Positions 10,220 to 21,529 of a stretch of 64,000 nt of DNA are shown here, one piece after another. The notes under the pieces are model-generated. The model did not search any database. It was not told the origin of the DNA and saw nothing but the letters and a program-made list of their open reading frames with translations. Positions within the stretch are counted from its first letter, which is position 1. Every line of letters starts with the position of its first letter. A program made the translations under genes and the position numbers. The stretch spans positions 35,863,598 through 35,927,597 of the forward strand of contig CM043962.1 in the NCBI GenBank assembly GCA_014529385.2, written 5' to 3'. The DNA is from Adiantum capillus-veneris (Eukaryota > Streptophyta > Polypodiopsida > Polypodiales > Pteridaceae).

Positions 10220-11549
10220 CACTAGACAAGTAACCTAAAAGGACATAAAAGTGTCCTTTCAGGATTTTGGAAAAAAAATTCCAAAACCATAGTAGATCCA
10301 CTCATTTTGAAAAATCCTTTCATGAGCTTATAGTTCAAGAACTACTACATATGGTAAAAATGAGAAACTTGTAAGTTTTCTCATCCCTTGGTCACTACAA
10401 GCCTCCAAGTTGATGAATCAGTGCATTTTGCCCAAAACAGCAATTTCTTACGGTTGATTGCATATAAATAAGAGTGGGGATTTTTGTAGGACATGAGATA
10501 AAATGCCCCATTAACTTCAATGGTTTGGTGATCAAAAATATGGTTGCTTTTACCTCACTAATTTTTTTTGGACAAAAAAATACGTACAAAAAAGTTGCAT
10601 TTTTGCCATTCTGCGGACCTATCATCAAAGTTTCTATAGTCATGCTCAATACAGATACTATATACATGTTTTCTTAGTTCCCTTTGGGCCTTTTGATTCA
10701 AAAGGAGCCATGGAGCATGTCAAAAGGATAATGGATCTCATACTAAGTGGAACCTTGGGGGCAATGATAATGGATCTCTTACTAAGTGGAACCTTGGGGG
10801 CATTATGACCTCTAGAAACCGATAGAAACTACTCAATATCTAGCCAAGTTTGTAGTTTATGATTAGATATGGTTACTACCTACAAAATACACACAATTGG
10901 CCTAAGAAACTAGCAATATTGAGAAAGTTTTACTTGCTACTCTAAAATGTATCGTATTCTTCAGCAACAATCAAAAAACTCAACCATCATCATATACTAT
11001 GCTATATAGAGTATTAGGTCCCCCAAAACTTAAGGAAGATTAGCTTTATGTTATACATTACACTTACAAAATCAAAATCAAATTTGAATATCAAGAAAGC
11101 CACAAAAAAAATCATAAAAGTGCTAATTTTGGCCAAAAATAGGATTATGCAATTCTTGTAAGTTGGTCATAACTTAATTTTAACACTTAGCTCTCCCTAT
11201 AAGCATCAAAACATGTTGAGAACTATGAAGTCCTAACCTCTAGGAATCTAAACCTCACAAACATGATGTTTAGAGAGGTATAGTTGCCAAAAATTGAAAA
11301 AAAGGCCAAAAACAGGATCCGTTTTTTCACACAGTTTAGGTTCAAAAATGTTGTGCAAGAGTAAAGTTAATGGTGAGATCGATACTCCAAAAAAAATGTC
11401 AAGTTTTTTTTAGCTCATAAGGCAACTTTGTGGATGTATAGCACCTAGAAGTTCATTTTCATTCTCTTCAAATAATTCAAGCAAAATGGTCACTTAACAG
11501 GACACAAAAGTGTCCAAGGACATAGAAGTGTCCTATTACCATTCTAGTG
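10220..11549. mobile_element. TTAA-1, non-autonomous TIR transposon flanked by TTAA
   Basis: A 1330 bp segment has ends CACTAGACAAGTAACC (left) and the complement of CACTAGAATGGTAATAGG (right). TTAA flanks it at 10216-10219 and 11550-11553. Just inside each end are copies of the palindrome-like GGACAYAAAAGTGTCC: one on the left near 10241 and two on the right near 11500-11532. It has no transposase frame. TTAA duplication is the habit of piggyBac and Kolobok elements. A CACTA (En/Spm) element would make a 3 bp duplication, and the flanks TAA and TTA do not match for that reading. Superfamily assignment is tentative. Confidence 0.65.
10727..10804. repeat. 39 bp tandem duplication in TTAA-1
   Basis: Two adjacent 39 bp copies start GATAATGGATCT and end CTTGGGGGCA plus two bases. 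They differ at two positions. This is a recent local duplication inside the non-autonomous transposon. Confidence 0.9.
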
Positions 11550-12338
11550 TTAAGGTTGTTAGTTCTGTGTAATATAAAGTACAGTAAGTAGAAAGTAGAT
11601 CTGTGAGAGCTAATGAAGTGTGTTAGTGTGTAACAGTAGGTGTATTAGTTGTAAGTAGGTATGTAGAGTGTGTGTGTGCTCTTGCGCAGGCCGCGGTGAC
11701 CTAATTATTCTTTAACTTAAGAAAAATAAATAAAAATATTTATATATATAATTTAAAGGTAGGACCGGGATAGGGAATATCTCCCAGACCCAAGCCCAGA
11801 CCAAGCCCAAGCTCACCCTCAGGCTTATGCATCTATCACCCTTCAAAATTACGAATTTTAGCTTCACACGTAGCTAAAAATCGACTTTTTTGAGGACCAA
11901 CGGAGCTTCAGGTGACCGAACGTTGTGCTGTATAGCACACCGCGACCCTCTGAGTGATATGCTCATTTTGAGCTATCACACACTTTCACCAAAAAAATCG
12001 ATCATTAAAAAACTTAAAAAAACATTTAAAAAACATGAGTGAAAACGGACGCTTAAAAAAGTAAGCGGTTAACCTTCGAAGTTATTCATTGACGCTTGTA
12101 GGGTGCCAAAGGCACATGCATATGCGCTATGGTCGTGTGCTAGAGACAGAGCAGCTTTAGATAATTTCGACTTACACGAGTTCTCAATATCCAGCTACCT
12201 TAGGTTTCGGGCCCTGGGCGGGGGCAAAAGGTAGTACAAACCAAGACCCGAACATAGCGGCTAGTGACTCTTGCTCTGACTACGACGTAATGGAGGGTTT
12301 TCCAATGCCTAATCCCGATATCTCAAGCCAAGACATGC

Positions 12339-14754
12339 ATGCCATGGGCCCGTGGTCCGGGCCCGAGCGTGCTTAGCCGCCTGAAGGAAACTTTTAGTAG
12401 AGCTACTCGCTCCGAACATGGAGCTAATGATGTAAATGAGCGGGGTGAGGAAGAAAATTCTCCATTCGTGACCAACACAGATCCTATGCCCTTAGAGAAT
12501 GTGCACGTGAATACTTCATTAACTGCACCTCCTAACTCTTCAAAGTTATTTCCCTCCAAGGTCATATTACCCGATGGTAGAAGCCTTGCCGAAGTGCAAG
12601 AGGATGAGCGATATATCCTTGCAGCAAGGGAAAAGGAAATCGAGAGCTTACGCAAGGCGGAGCAACAAAGAGACTTAAAATTGAAAGCCCCTATGTCAAT
12701 ATTCTTGCTAAGAGAGCAATCAAGTGCTCCTGACTTAGCAACCACTAAGGGCCAACCCCTAGAAAGCAACATTGCATCTAACTCAAAGGACACCCCTAGC
12801 ACCTCAATCCTAGATAGAGCGTTCTTAAATAAGAACTGGGAGTACGAACTACAAACGAAAACTCTGACCGACCTATACACAGGTCACACCTATCACATGG
12901 GTTGGTTAGATGTCCTACAATCCACAATGGGTGCTACTAGAGTGGAGGCTCAACAACAAAGAGTGTGTGAGGTCATCCATAGGGTCATTGAGTTAGAGAG
13001 ACAGAACAAGGGGATCAACATGCGTTCAACGGGTCTCATGAGATTGTTGGATACAGGAAAGGCTAAACAACGGACCTTATATCAAACGGAGACTCCCTTG
13101 GTAAGTTCGATGGATCCTCCATATGTTGTTTCTCCAGGGGTATCAATGCAATCTGAGCCCACAAGTGATAGCTTTACCTTTCCAAGTCTATCTCATCTTT
13201 CCCTTGATGACACCACGGCTACCATGCCTACCCCAGTGATGGGAATGCCAAGAAACACGCCATGGAACTTATTTTTTAGTAAAGCACCACTACATGGTAG
13301 CTCAATGCCTGCAATAGTACCTACAAGTGTGTACCAATCGTATGCACATATGGGTCATCGTACTCATGTAGTCCCTATTCTTCCCATTGTTTCAACAACC
13401 TATGCTCCACAACCACAACACCCAAGTTTTTATTTCCATGGGACCATACCGGCGAGCATTAGCATGTCACATCCAATGTCTGCTATGCCTAGGGCCACAC
13501 ATATGAACTATGGGCCACCACATGGCACAACATCGTACCCAATATGGAGCCCAAGGGCTTCCTATGCGCCAAGCCCGATGCCAATACCTACTCCACATGT
13601 AGTCTCTGGAGCACCTTCACCCACGGTGCCTACTCACTTAGGTGACTGGGCAACATTTGCTCAAGCTATTGGTCGATCTATTGCTGAGAATATGTGTAAC
13701 ACGCTTGATAGAGAGCCTAGAAGTAAGGCAGTACAAATAGCCAAGCTCACACAAAAATTTAGTGGAGACGGGGATGTGAGAAAGCATATTGAAGTTTTTG
13801 AACAAATATGCGATTCTCTAAGAGAACACAATGACCTGCATAAGAGTAGTTCTTTAAGCCTAACCTTAAGTGGAAAGGCCGGGGATTGGTATAGAACCCT
13901 AAGGGTGGAAGAAAAAATGATTTACCCTACTCTTAGGAGACTGTTCTTGAAAGAATACATACAAGAGGGAGTACTTTGGGGTGTAGCCTCTCAGCTCCAA
14001 AAAGCCCAACGAGAGGAAGGAGAGTCGGTGAGAGACTTTATTATTCGCATGAAGCATTTGAATTCTCCTTGTAATCCAAATGAGCGCTTCAACAATAACC
14101 AATTGCTTGTTAGATTCATTAGGGGATTACGACATGAGGATATCTACAATGGCCTAGTCATTAAAGGTATCACCACTTGGGAAGCAGTCACCACCAATGT
14201 GATCCAATTGAAGGATAATTTAATGGTTCAAGGAGAAACAGTGTCTATTGAGCCTAAATCTACTAGCTCGCAAGCATCGGGGCATCAACCAATGACCCTA
14301 AAGCCTATTGCTAAGGAGCCAAAGATATCTGAGATGACTTTAGTAGATCTCACCAAGACTATTCAAGAGAGTCTTAGAGACAATTGTGCTCCACAAAACA
14401 ATCATATGTATCCAAGAAGGGAGCAACAATGGTGCTCAGTATGCTATAGACCGCATAGTACCAGTGAATGCCCTACGTTTAGAGTAAAATTCAATTGGAA
14501 ATGCAATGCTTGTGGGAGGTATGGTCATCAATCTAAGGATGCATAGTATTTAAGTGCACGATGGCCAATAGACCAACCTTAGCATGGACAAACACACCTC
14601 AAGTGCCTGCATTGATGTCGACCCCACCACTTGAACAAACGTCACAATACATGGTCCCTAGGGCCCAAAATGTTGTTCAAACAACACCCTTACCACCTCC
14701 AGTGCTAGGACCACAACCACCACATCCGAGAATCACCTCTATGAATCAGTACCC
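12339..14754 (+). pseudogene. WPK-A gag, nearly intact, with one frameshift and a 3' break
   Basis: The frame from the ATG at 12339 is open for 735 codons to 14546. Residues ~1-200 are charged and unassigned, and ~260-460 form a Pro/Ser/Thr/Met-rich linker. At ~465-620 is the Ty3/gypsy capsid-like gag domain (KLTQKFSGDGDVRKHIEVFE; GKAGDWYRTL). Two zinc knuckles follow: CSVCYRPHSTSEC and CNACGRYGHQSKD. The last cysteine of the second knuckle is lost because one base is missing near 14539; the next frame supplies TGC at 14540 and stays open to 14754. There the inversion breakpoint joins gag to the hairpin satellite. No protease, reverse transcriptase or integrase follows in either orientation. 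Family: Retrotrans_gag type, by inspection. Confidence 0.88.
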
Positions 14755-14755
14755 T

Positions 14756-15527
14756 GCAAAGTTTCATGGCCATTGCAATCCGTCTCGACGGGCTATGGTG
14801 GCACTATGGTCAATTTTTTACCATTGGCCCCTTGGCGAGGCGAAAACGAAAAAATTGGTGATGGTGCCACCCTAGACCGACAAGACGGGAGTAGATAGCC
14901 ATGAATATTTGTAGGGGTGGATAAATCACCTAAATGCCCATCCCTATAATGTTTCATGGGCAACGCAATCCGTCTCGACGAGCTATGGTGGCACACTCGT
15001 CATTTTTTTACCATTGGGCATGAAGCCAAAACTAAAAAATTGTTGATTGTGCCACCCTAGACGAACAAGATAGAAGTGGATGGCCATGAAACATTGCAGG
15101 GGAAAGGAAAGCACCTAAATCCCTACCACTGCAAAGCTTCATGGCCATCGCAATCCGTCTCGACAGGCTACGGTGGCACAATTGCCAGTTTTTTACCATT
15201 GGCGATTGTGCCACCCTAGACTGACAAGACGGGAGCAAATGGCCATGAATTTTTGTAGCACTAGAGAAATCACCTAAATCCCCATTGCTGCGAAGTTTCA
15301 TGGGCAATGCAATCCGTCTCGATGGGCTATGGTGGCACAATAGCCAGTTTTTGACCATTGGGCAAATGAAAAAATTGGTGATTGTGCCACCCTAGACCAA
15401 CAAGAAAGGAGCGGATGGCCATGAAACATTGCACGGGTAGGGAAAGCATCTAAATCCGTACTCTTACAAAGTTTCATGGCCATCGCAATCCATCTCGACA
15501 GGCTACGATGGCACAATCACCAGTTTA
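14756..15527. repeat. Hairpin satellite HPS island 2 (inverted segment)
   Basis: About four ~190 bp units, lying within the inverted segment. The left edge (TGCAAAGTTTCATGG) is the complement of the sequence that would continue into AGGATGGGGATTTAGG at 20610, so the inversion cut a single satellite unit. The right edge joins a truncated COP-2 LTR. Frames that run through it (for example the tail of the frame beginning at 14561) are fortuitous. Confidence 0.9.
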
Positions 15528-15672
15528 GGGTATTACTTAATGTGCAATGGAAAGATAGATAGCCCTAGAGTGATGGGCGTATATACAATGCACATGGGAA
15601 AAAAACCTCCTAAAGAGAGAAAAAATGCCTCTATGGTCCTAGTCTGTTTACACACATCACTAGCACATGTAT
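15528..15672 (-). repeat. COP-2 3' LTR remainder, inverted
   Basis: Read on the minus strand from 15672, this gives ATACATGTGCTAGTGATGTG and continues with the COP-2 LTR to TAAGTAATA. This corresponds to 5195-5337 of the 5' LTR; the last ~75 bp are missing. The first five bases (TGTAT on the plus strand, 15668-15672) are the second copy of the WPK-A target duplication ATACA, now inverted relative to the first at 9386-9390. Confidence 0.88.
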
Positions 15673-15919
15673 TGTGCACGTCTTTCATATGTGTCAATGC
15701 AAGGAACTTGCCTATACACCGTGTGTGAGCCACAAGTGGCTCCATGCACACAACAAGCATAAACTAGTAAGCTCAAAGATGGCGTTGGTGTATCGCTCAC
15801 CGATCTATGCTTGTTGTCGTGGAGGATTCCTCGCCACGAAGAAGAGGCACACGCTGCTACGTTGTGCTCAACCGCCTCGCCCCGCCGTCGTGCCGTCGTG
15901 CCGCCGCAATGCTTGATCG

Positions 15920-15968
<49 letters not shown>

Positions 15969-16274
15969 GCATACACACACACAAGGAGATGAAGAAGAAG
16001 AAGATGGAGATGGAGCAAGAGCACTCTTCAATTGCACAAATGAGAGAATGAGTGAATTTTAGGTTTAGTTGACTTTTATATGAGCTCTCCCCATTCACAC
16101 TTGGGCGCCCATGCTTAGCCAACTAATCCCTTGAATGTTCCAGTTAGAGTGCGCCTCTCATCGGCGATCACTCTTACTCTTTTCCTATTGGACCGAAAAG
16201 CCCGGTACTTGACTCTACCAAATAAATAATACAGCGTCCGTCTTAGGTGATAGAAATGTGTGTGAGGGTTAACA
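15673..16274 (-). repeat. WPK-A LTR, right copy (3' LTR, inverted)
   Basis: This minus-strand LTR starts TGTTAACCCTCACAC at 16274 and ends near 15673. It is 602 bp against 614 bp for the left copy and aligns with it by eye over the full length. A (TC)n run at about 15921-15966 replaces the TG-rich part of the left copy. A polypurine tract (ATCAGGAAGGGGGGCA, 16275-16290) adjoins its start, so this is the 3' LTR. Confidence 0.9.
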
Positions 16275-16688
16275 TGCCCCCCTTCCTGATGTAGATTCCA
16301 TCCTTGGAAGCTATTGAGTTGAAGCTTGTTCGTTGAGGTGGAAGAGCATTTGAGATGAATGTCCTTAGCCTTCTTCATTCACTGCAAAATCAAACAACAT
16401 TGGCACAGTAATTGCATTCTCATACACAATTAAAAATCATATGCAGTTTTAGGCAGACAAATTGATTGGTAGCATAATTCTAAACCATTTTTCACCAATA
16501 AACATTAAATTGCAATATAATCAAACGCATAAACAGTTGGGAAGGTAAAAAACTAAACAAGTTCGGGGTCGCTAATTCAACCATCAAAAGGCACTAAAGA
16601 TCGACTATTAATACCATGGGCAAGCTTCTCGATTTTCTTTAGTCAATTAAGTTGTTTAATCGTGAGAGCCAAGTATTTCATGTCCAAG
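16275..16688 (-). other. WPK-A 3' noncoding end with terminal polypurine tract
   Basis: The minus strand at 16275-16290 reads ATCAGGAAGGGGGGCA and primes the adjacent LTR. The other ~400 bp up to the tandem duplication boundary at 16689 shows no credible coding sequence. Confidence 0.75.
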
Positions 16689-19600
16689 GGCTGACTAGAG
16701 GCTATACCTAGAAGACCTTGTAGTTAAGCTACGATATAAGGAATTTCTCATGAAATCATCACCTGACTGATTACCTTTTCTTTGACCCCCAAAAGTCTTT
16801 TCACAGTGATTCAATTTTGATTTGTGTGCTTATTTTGTATGCCTTGGGTTTTTTGTTTTTCAAGGAAAAGCGCCCACACTGGGAACCTCTAGGGCTGTAG
16901 TACCATAGGCGATACATGTGAGTGAAGTACCCAATCAAGTTGAGGATTCTCTTCCAGCTTAAGATTTTACATTATGGAACTTTGATTTTTTGTTTGTTTG
17001 TTTTCAGCATTTTAATTTTGTAACTTGGGGGGTCATATAACACTGTTACCCTCCCTAGGCTCATCACACTAGTAAACTCCCTTTATAATACTCAAGCTAA
17101 AGGTCAATAGGGACTAAGCCCACTAGAAAGCCCTAGTACATTTCACACAATGTTGCCTAAATCGGATTAAGAACCTAAGTAACCATTGATATTAGAAAGG
17201 CATTCCCCATGGTATTAAGAGAAGATCTCTAACACCTAACTTGGTAAAACTAGCTCAGTCAAACTGCTTGATTTTTAAACCTAGACAAGTGATTATGACA
17301 AAAAATTACATTGAATTTAATGTTTGGTACTAAGAAAATGTGTTGAATATTATGCTACCAATCACAATTAAAGCAGACAAACATGGATGCAAAAAGATAA
17401 GGGGCAATGTTAACGGACAAGAAACACCTGTTTGTGTTGATGGTCGCGCTTGATTCGAAGTGTGAATGAGAGAAAGATCCCATGAAGGTCCAAATCTTAA
17501 TAACAGCAACATGTTCCTATACACACTAGGAAACACAAAGAATACCTCCAGGAGGCACATTAGTGGGAAAGAAGAACTTTGCTAATCACTAAACTCTCAA
17601 ACAGAAACACTCCTATTGTACTAATCCTACCTACCCTCCATCACTCGAGTGATGAGGATCAAAGGTGTTTGATGACATAGGTTTTTGTTTCAGTGTACCG
17701 GATGTGAATGTGTAGGTCTGGGTCAATGTTTTGACTTTTATTGTGCATACTCGTTTGCTAATTGCTCTTGCTCTTTATTATTTTTGTTTTTTGTGAGTGT
17801 AAGACTTTATATATACATTCCCTAAGATTGGGAGATTGAGAGGTCAGGGAGGAAGGTTGAGAGGGGAGTGAGTGAATGATGATTGTCAGCAAATACTCCC
17901 CCCTTCCTTGGGTAGATCATACCGTTTGAAATGTGCTCACCACCCTTTGAAACCAATTGTTCCAGTTGGTAATAGGTGAGGATTTTTGCCAGTAGTTTTG
18001 TATTACCTTAGGTGCCTCGTCGAGTAGCTAGGGTGGTAAGGTACTCTCCCAGGATCGAACTTTAAGTGGTCCATTAGGTGATTCTTGAACATTGGGAGGT
18101 GTGGATTCCTTTGTAGCTTTATGGAGGTCCACTATTGTAGGTGGAGGCTGTGGAGAAGCTTTTACCTCTATGGATGAATTACATGAGGAGCTAGAAGCTT
18201 CATTCGTTTTTTCAATGGTTGAGTTGATAAAAACAAGCCTTTCTCGCTTGGGAACCCATACTAGCTCCGGATCCGATGTTTAGTGTTCTGTGATTTTTCC
18301 TTTCCCACTATCTTTCATCGGCTTTGTCATCACAGGGTTTGACTCACATAGGTCAGGTGACAGGTAAGAACACAATCTACGTTTTGGTACCCAGATTTGA
18401 TCATTTCCTTGATAGTAGCCTTGGGCTTCCAATAGTCGTTTAGGAATCCAACACCACGTTTCCTTACATTTCTTAAAGCGAGTGGGACGTTTCTTACAAG
18501 GCTTCTAATTTTTAGCACTAGCTATGGTCGCTAAAGAAGCTTTAGGGACCCACTTGTATGTTTTCTTTGTTACATTAGGATAAGTCTTGTCGGAAGCTAT
18601 ATGCATTGCTTGTATCATATTTAAGGGACTGACTAGAGGCTATACTTAGAAGACCTTGTAGTTAAGCTACCATAAAAGGAATTTCTCATGAAATCATCGC
18701 CTGACTGATTACCTTTTCTTTGACCCCCCAAAACTCTTTTCACATCGTTTCAATTTTGATGTGTGTACTTATTTTGTATGCCTTGGGTTTTTTGCTTTTC
18801 AAGCAAAAGCACCCACACTGGGAACCTCTAGGGCTCTAGTACCATAGGCGATGCATGTGAGTGAAGTACCCAATCAAGCTGAGATTTCTCTTTGAGCTTA
18901 AGATTTTACATTGTGGCACTTTGATTTTTTGTTTGTTTGTTTTCAGCATTTTAATTTTGTAACTTTGGGGGGTCATATAGCACTGTTACACCTCCCCAGG
19001 CTCATCACACTAGTAAACTCCCTTTATAATACTTAAGCTAAAGGTCAGTAGGGACTAAGCCCACTAGAAAGCCCTAGTACATTTCAGACAATGTTGCCTA
19101 AATCGGATTAAGAACCTAAGTAACCATTAATTATTAGGAAGGCATTCCCCATGGTATTAAGAGAAGATCTCTAACGCCTAGCTTGGTCAAACTAGCTTAG
19201 TCGGACTGCTTAATTTTTAAACCTATTATGACAAAAAATTACAATGACCTTAATGTTTGATACTAAGCAAATGTGCTGGATATTATGCTATCAATCACAA
19301 TTAAAGCAGGCAAACAAGGATACAAAAAGATAAGGGGCAATGCTAATGGACAAGAAACACCTGTTTGTGTTTATGGTCATGCTTGATTTGAAGTGTGAAT
19401 GAGAGAAAGATTCCATGAAGGTCCAAATCCTAACAACAACAACACGTTCCTGTACACACTAGGAAACACAAAGAATACCTCTAGGAGGCACATTAGTGGG
19501 AAGAAAGAACTTTGCTAATCACTCACTCTAAAACAGAAATACCCCTATTGTACTAATCCTACCTCCCCTCCATCACTCGAGTGATGAGGATCAAAGGTGT

Positions 19601-20561
19601 TTGATGACATAGGTTTCTATTTCAGTGTACCGGATGCGAATGTGTAGGTTTGAGTCAATGTTTTGACTTTTATTGTGCATACTCATTTGCTAATTGCTCT
19701 TACTCTTTATTATTTTTGTTTTTTGTGAGTATAAGGCTTTATATATACATTCCCTAAGATTGGGAGATTGAGAGGTCAGGGAGGAAGGTTGAGAGGGAAA
19801 TAATTCAATAGGCTGACATGAATGAAGACTTCCCCCCTTCCTTGGGTAGGTCATACTATTTGAAATGTGCTCGTCACCCCTTGAAAGCAGTTGTTCCAGT
19901 CAGTAATAGGTGAGGATTTTTGCCAGTAGTTTTCTATTACCTTAGGTGCCTCATCGAGTTGCAAGGGTGGTAAGGTACTCTCCCAAGATCGAACTTGAAG
20001 TGGTTCATCAGGTCATTCTTGAACACTAGGAGGCGTGGATTCCTTTGTAGCTTTGTGGAGGTCCACTATTGTAGGTGGAGGATGTGGAGAAGCTTTTACC
20101 TCTATGGATGCATTACATGAGGAGCTAGAAGCTTCATGGGACTCCCCCCTTCCTGAGCTAGGTGGAACAAATTGTTCTTTCTTGAGTAGCCAAACTAGCT
20201 CTGGAGCGGGTGTGTAGCATTTTGTGATTTTTTTCTTGCCACGATCGTCAATTCATTTTGGAGCTACATGATTGGGCTCACATGGGTCAGGTGACAGGTA
20301 AGAACACAATCTCTATTTTGGGACCCATATTTGATCATTTCCTTGATAGTAGTTTTGGGATTCCAATAGTCGTTTAGGAATCCAACGCCATGTTTTCTTA
20401 CTTTTCTCAGAGTGAGTGGTACGTTTCTTACAAGGCTTTTGTTTTTTAGAATCAACCATGGTCGTTAAAGAAGATTAAGGGACCCACTTGTATGTTTTCT
20501 TTGTCATATTAGGATGAGTCTTGTCAGAAGCTATTTGCATTGATTCTATCATATTTAAGGG
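16689..20561 (-). repeat. 1.94 kb direct tandem duplication in the WPK-A 3' region
   Basis: Unit 1 (16689-18626) and unit 2 (18627-20561) both begin CTGACTAGAGGCTATAC and end TATCATATTTAAGGG, and match closely over most of their length. On the minus strand each unit holds the end of the W-x-P-K coding region, then an internal polypurine tract (17896-17910; 19831-19846), then ~1.2 kb of noncoding sequence with a TATATATAAAG box near 17806 and 19744. Just after the tract the units differ for ~35 bp. The duplication border falls inside the coding region, so it is a segmental duplication and not an LTR pair. Confidence 0.85.
17911..18626 (-). pseudogene. WPK-A W-x-P-K repeat region, duplicate copy 1
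   Basis: On the minus strand the frame from 18626 reads LNMIQAMHIASDKTYPNVT, then KWVPK, CWIPKRLLEAQ and QIWVPK, separated by 28-31 residues rich in Lys, Ser and Thr. A later stretch is proline-rich (SPQPPPTIVDLHKATKEST) and ends near the internal polypurine tract. Stops occur (for example after SAKN), so this copy is not functional. The same region is present in duplicate copy 2. I recognise no named family; a W(V/I)PK motif is seen in the gag-protease linker of some plant copia elements, but a repeated array is different. Confidence 0.6.
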
Positions 20562-20609
20562 TACGAGTGGTGGTATTTCATCCCCCTCAGGTGTTACCCA
20601 GGTTTTTGA
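19847..20609 (-). pseudogene. WPK-A W-x-P-K repeat region, copy 2 (original junction side)
   Basis: On the minus strand from 20609 the frame reads SKTWVTPEGDEIPPLVPLNM, then KWVP followed by a stop, RWIPKRLLESQ and QIWVPK followed by a stop. It is the intact upstream end of the duplicated region. Undoing the 14755-20609 inversion puts this frame directly after the gag frame that ends at 14754, codon for codon. That implies the ancestral product was gag followed by W-x-P-K repeats, with no pol between. An extra polypurine-like run (TCAGGAAGGGGGGAGT) sits at 20141-20156 in this copy only. Confidence 0.6.
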
Positions 20610-20989
20610 AGGATGGGGATTTAGGTTCTTTTCCTTCCCCTACAAAGTTTCATGGCCATCTGCTCCCGTCTCGTCGGTCTAGGATGACACAATCACCAAT
20701 TTTTTTATTTTGGCTTCGCTAAGGGCCCAATGGTAAAAACTGGCAATTGTGTAACTTAATCCGGCAAGGCAGATTGTGATGGCCTATCTTGTCGGTCTAG
20801 GGTGGCACAATCGCCAACTTTTTTGTTTTGGCTTCTCTAAGTGCCCAATGGTTAAAAAATGGCGATTGTGCCACAGTAGCCCGTCGAGACAGATTGCGAT
20901 GGCCATGAAACTTTGCAAGGGAAAGGATTTAAGTGCTTTCCATCTCTCTGCAATGTTTCATGGCCATCTGCTGTCGTCTCCTTGGTCTA
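20610..20989. repeat. Hairpin satellite HPS island 3
   Basis: About two units of the ~190 bp satellite, from AGGATGGGGATTTAGG to the GYP-3 insertion point. The unit broken by GYP-3 resumes at 32123: CTTGGTCTA here and GGGTCACACAATTGCC there match the satellite consensus GGTCTAGGGTGGCACAATCG. Confidence 0.9.
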
Positions 20990-20994
20990 GTGTC

Positions 20995-21484
20995 TGTAGA
21001 CGACAAAGACAGTCTCAATAGGCGGGAACTATCTCCTAGAAGCCGAATGGTGGATCAGTCAGTAATTACCACGGCAATTACCACAGTAACTTCAAGAGGC
21101 TATAAATAGGATCCATTAAATTGTAATTGGGTGGCTTGTACTTTTGACTTCTTACTCCTAGTCTGTTGGTTTTAGTCTCCGAAGCTATTCTTGAGTTACA
21201 ATCTCTTCACTTGTAATTATACTCTGTAATCATTACTACAGTAGTCAATCGGGCTTCAGTTTGTTATACCTTGTGTCGTTCTTCATAAACTTTGAGTCTG
21301 AACCTAAAACACTTTTCCAGTCATTCAGTTTATTCCTAGTTCTAGTAGAGTATTTCAATTCAGTTAACTATTCTAGTTCAGTTTCCATATTCCATTCCAA
21401 GTTCATTGACTAAACTGACGACTTCCAGTAGCTGTAAATTCTAACACTAGAATCAACTATCCAAAGAGATAAGCTCCAATTCCA
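20995..21484 (+). repeat. GYP-3 5' LTR
   Basis: 490 bp, TGTAGACGAC to AATTCCA. TATAAATAGG at 21101-21110 is a good TATA box. TGGTGATCATGG follows at 21488 and may be the primer site. It begins with the TGG expected opposite a tRNA CCA end, but I do not recognise the tRNA. Confidence 0.9.
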
Positions 21485-21529
21485 TTTTGGTGATCATGGT
21501 GGATAGATTTGTTTGCTAGTTGACCAAAT

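Larger units (their letters stand above)
10027..12338 (+). other. WPK-A untranslated leader
   Basis: This 2.3 kb stretch lies between the primer site and the gag ATG, and 1.33 kb of it is the inserted TTAA-1. The rest (10027-10219 and 11550-12338) has no credible frame. It holds a TG-rich patch near 11660-11680 and an AT-rich patch near 11720-11755. Without TTAA-1 the leader would be about 1 kb, roughly half as long as the leader of WPK-B. Confidence 0.7.

Noticed and set aside
10220-11549. TTAA-1 as a CACTA (En/Spm) element
   Set aside because: The ends start CACTA, but the 3 bp flanks differ (TAA versus TTA) while a 4 bp TTAA fits exactly; kept as an alternative only.
18092-18283. 63-codon plus-strand frame, repeated at 20035-20217
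   Set aside because: The sense strand here is minus (W-x-P-K and proline-rich coding); the plus frame is its antisense shadow in both duplicate copies.
16689-20561. The two 1.94 kb copies as LTRs of a separate element
   Set aside because: The copies are directly adjacent with no internal region, no primer site follows either one, and the border is inside a coding frame.
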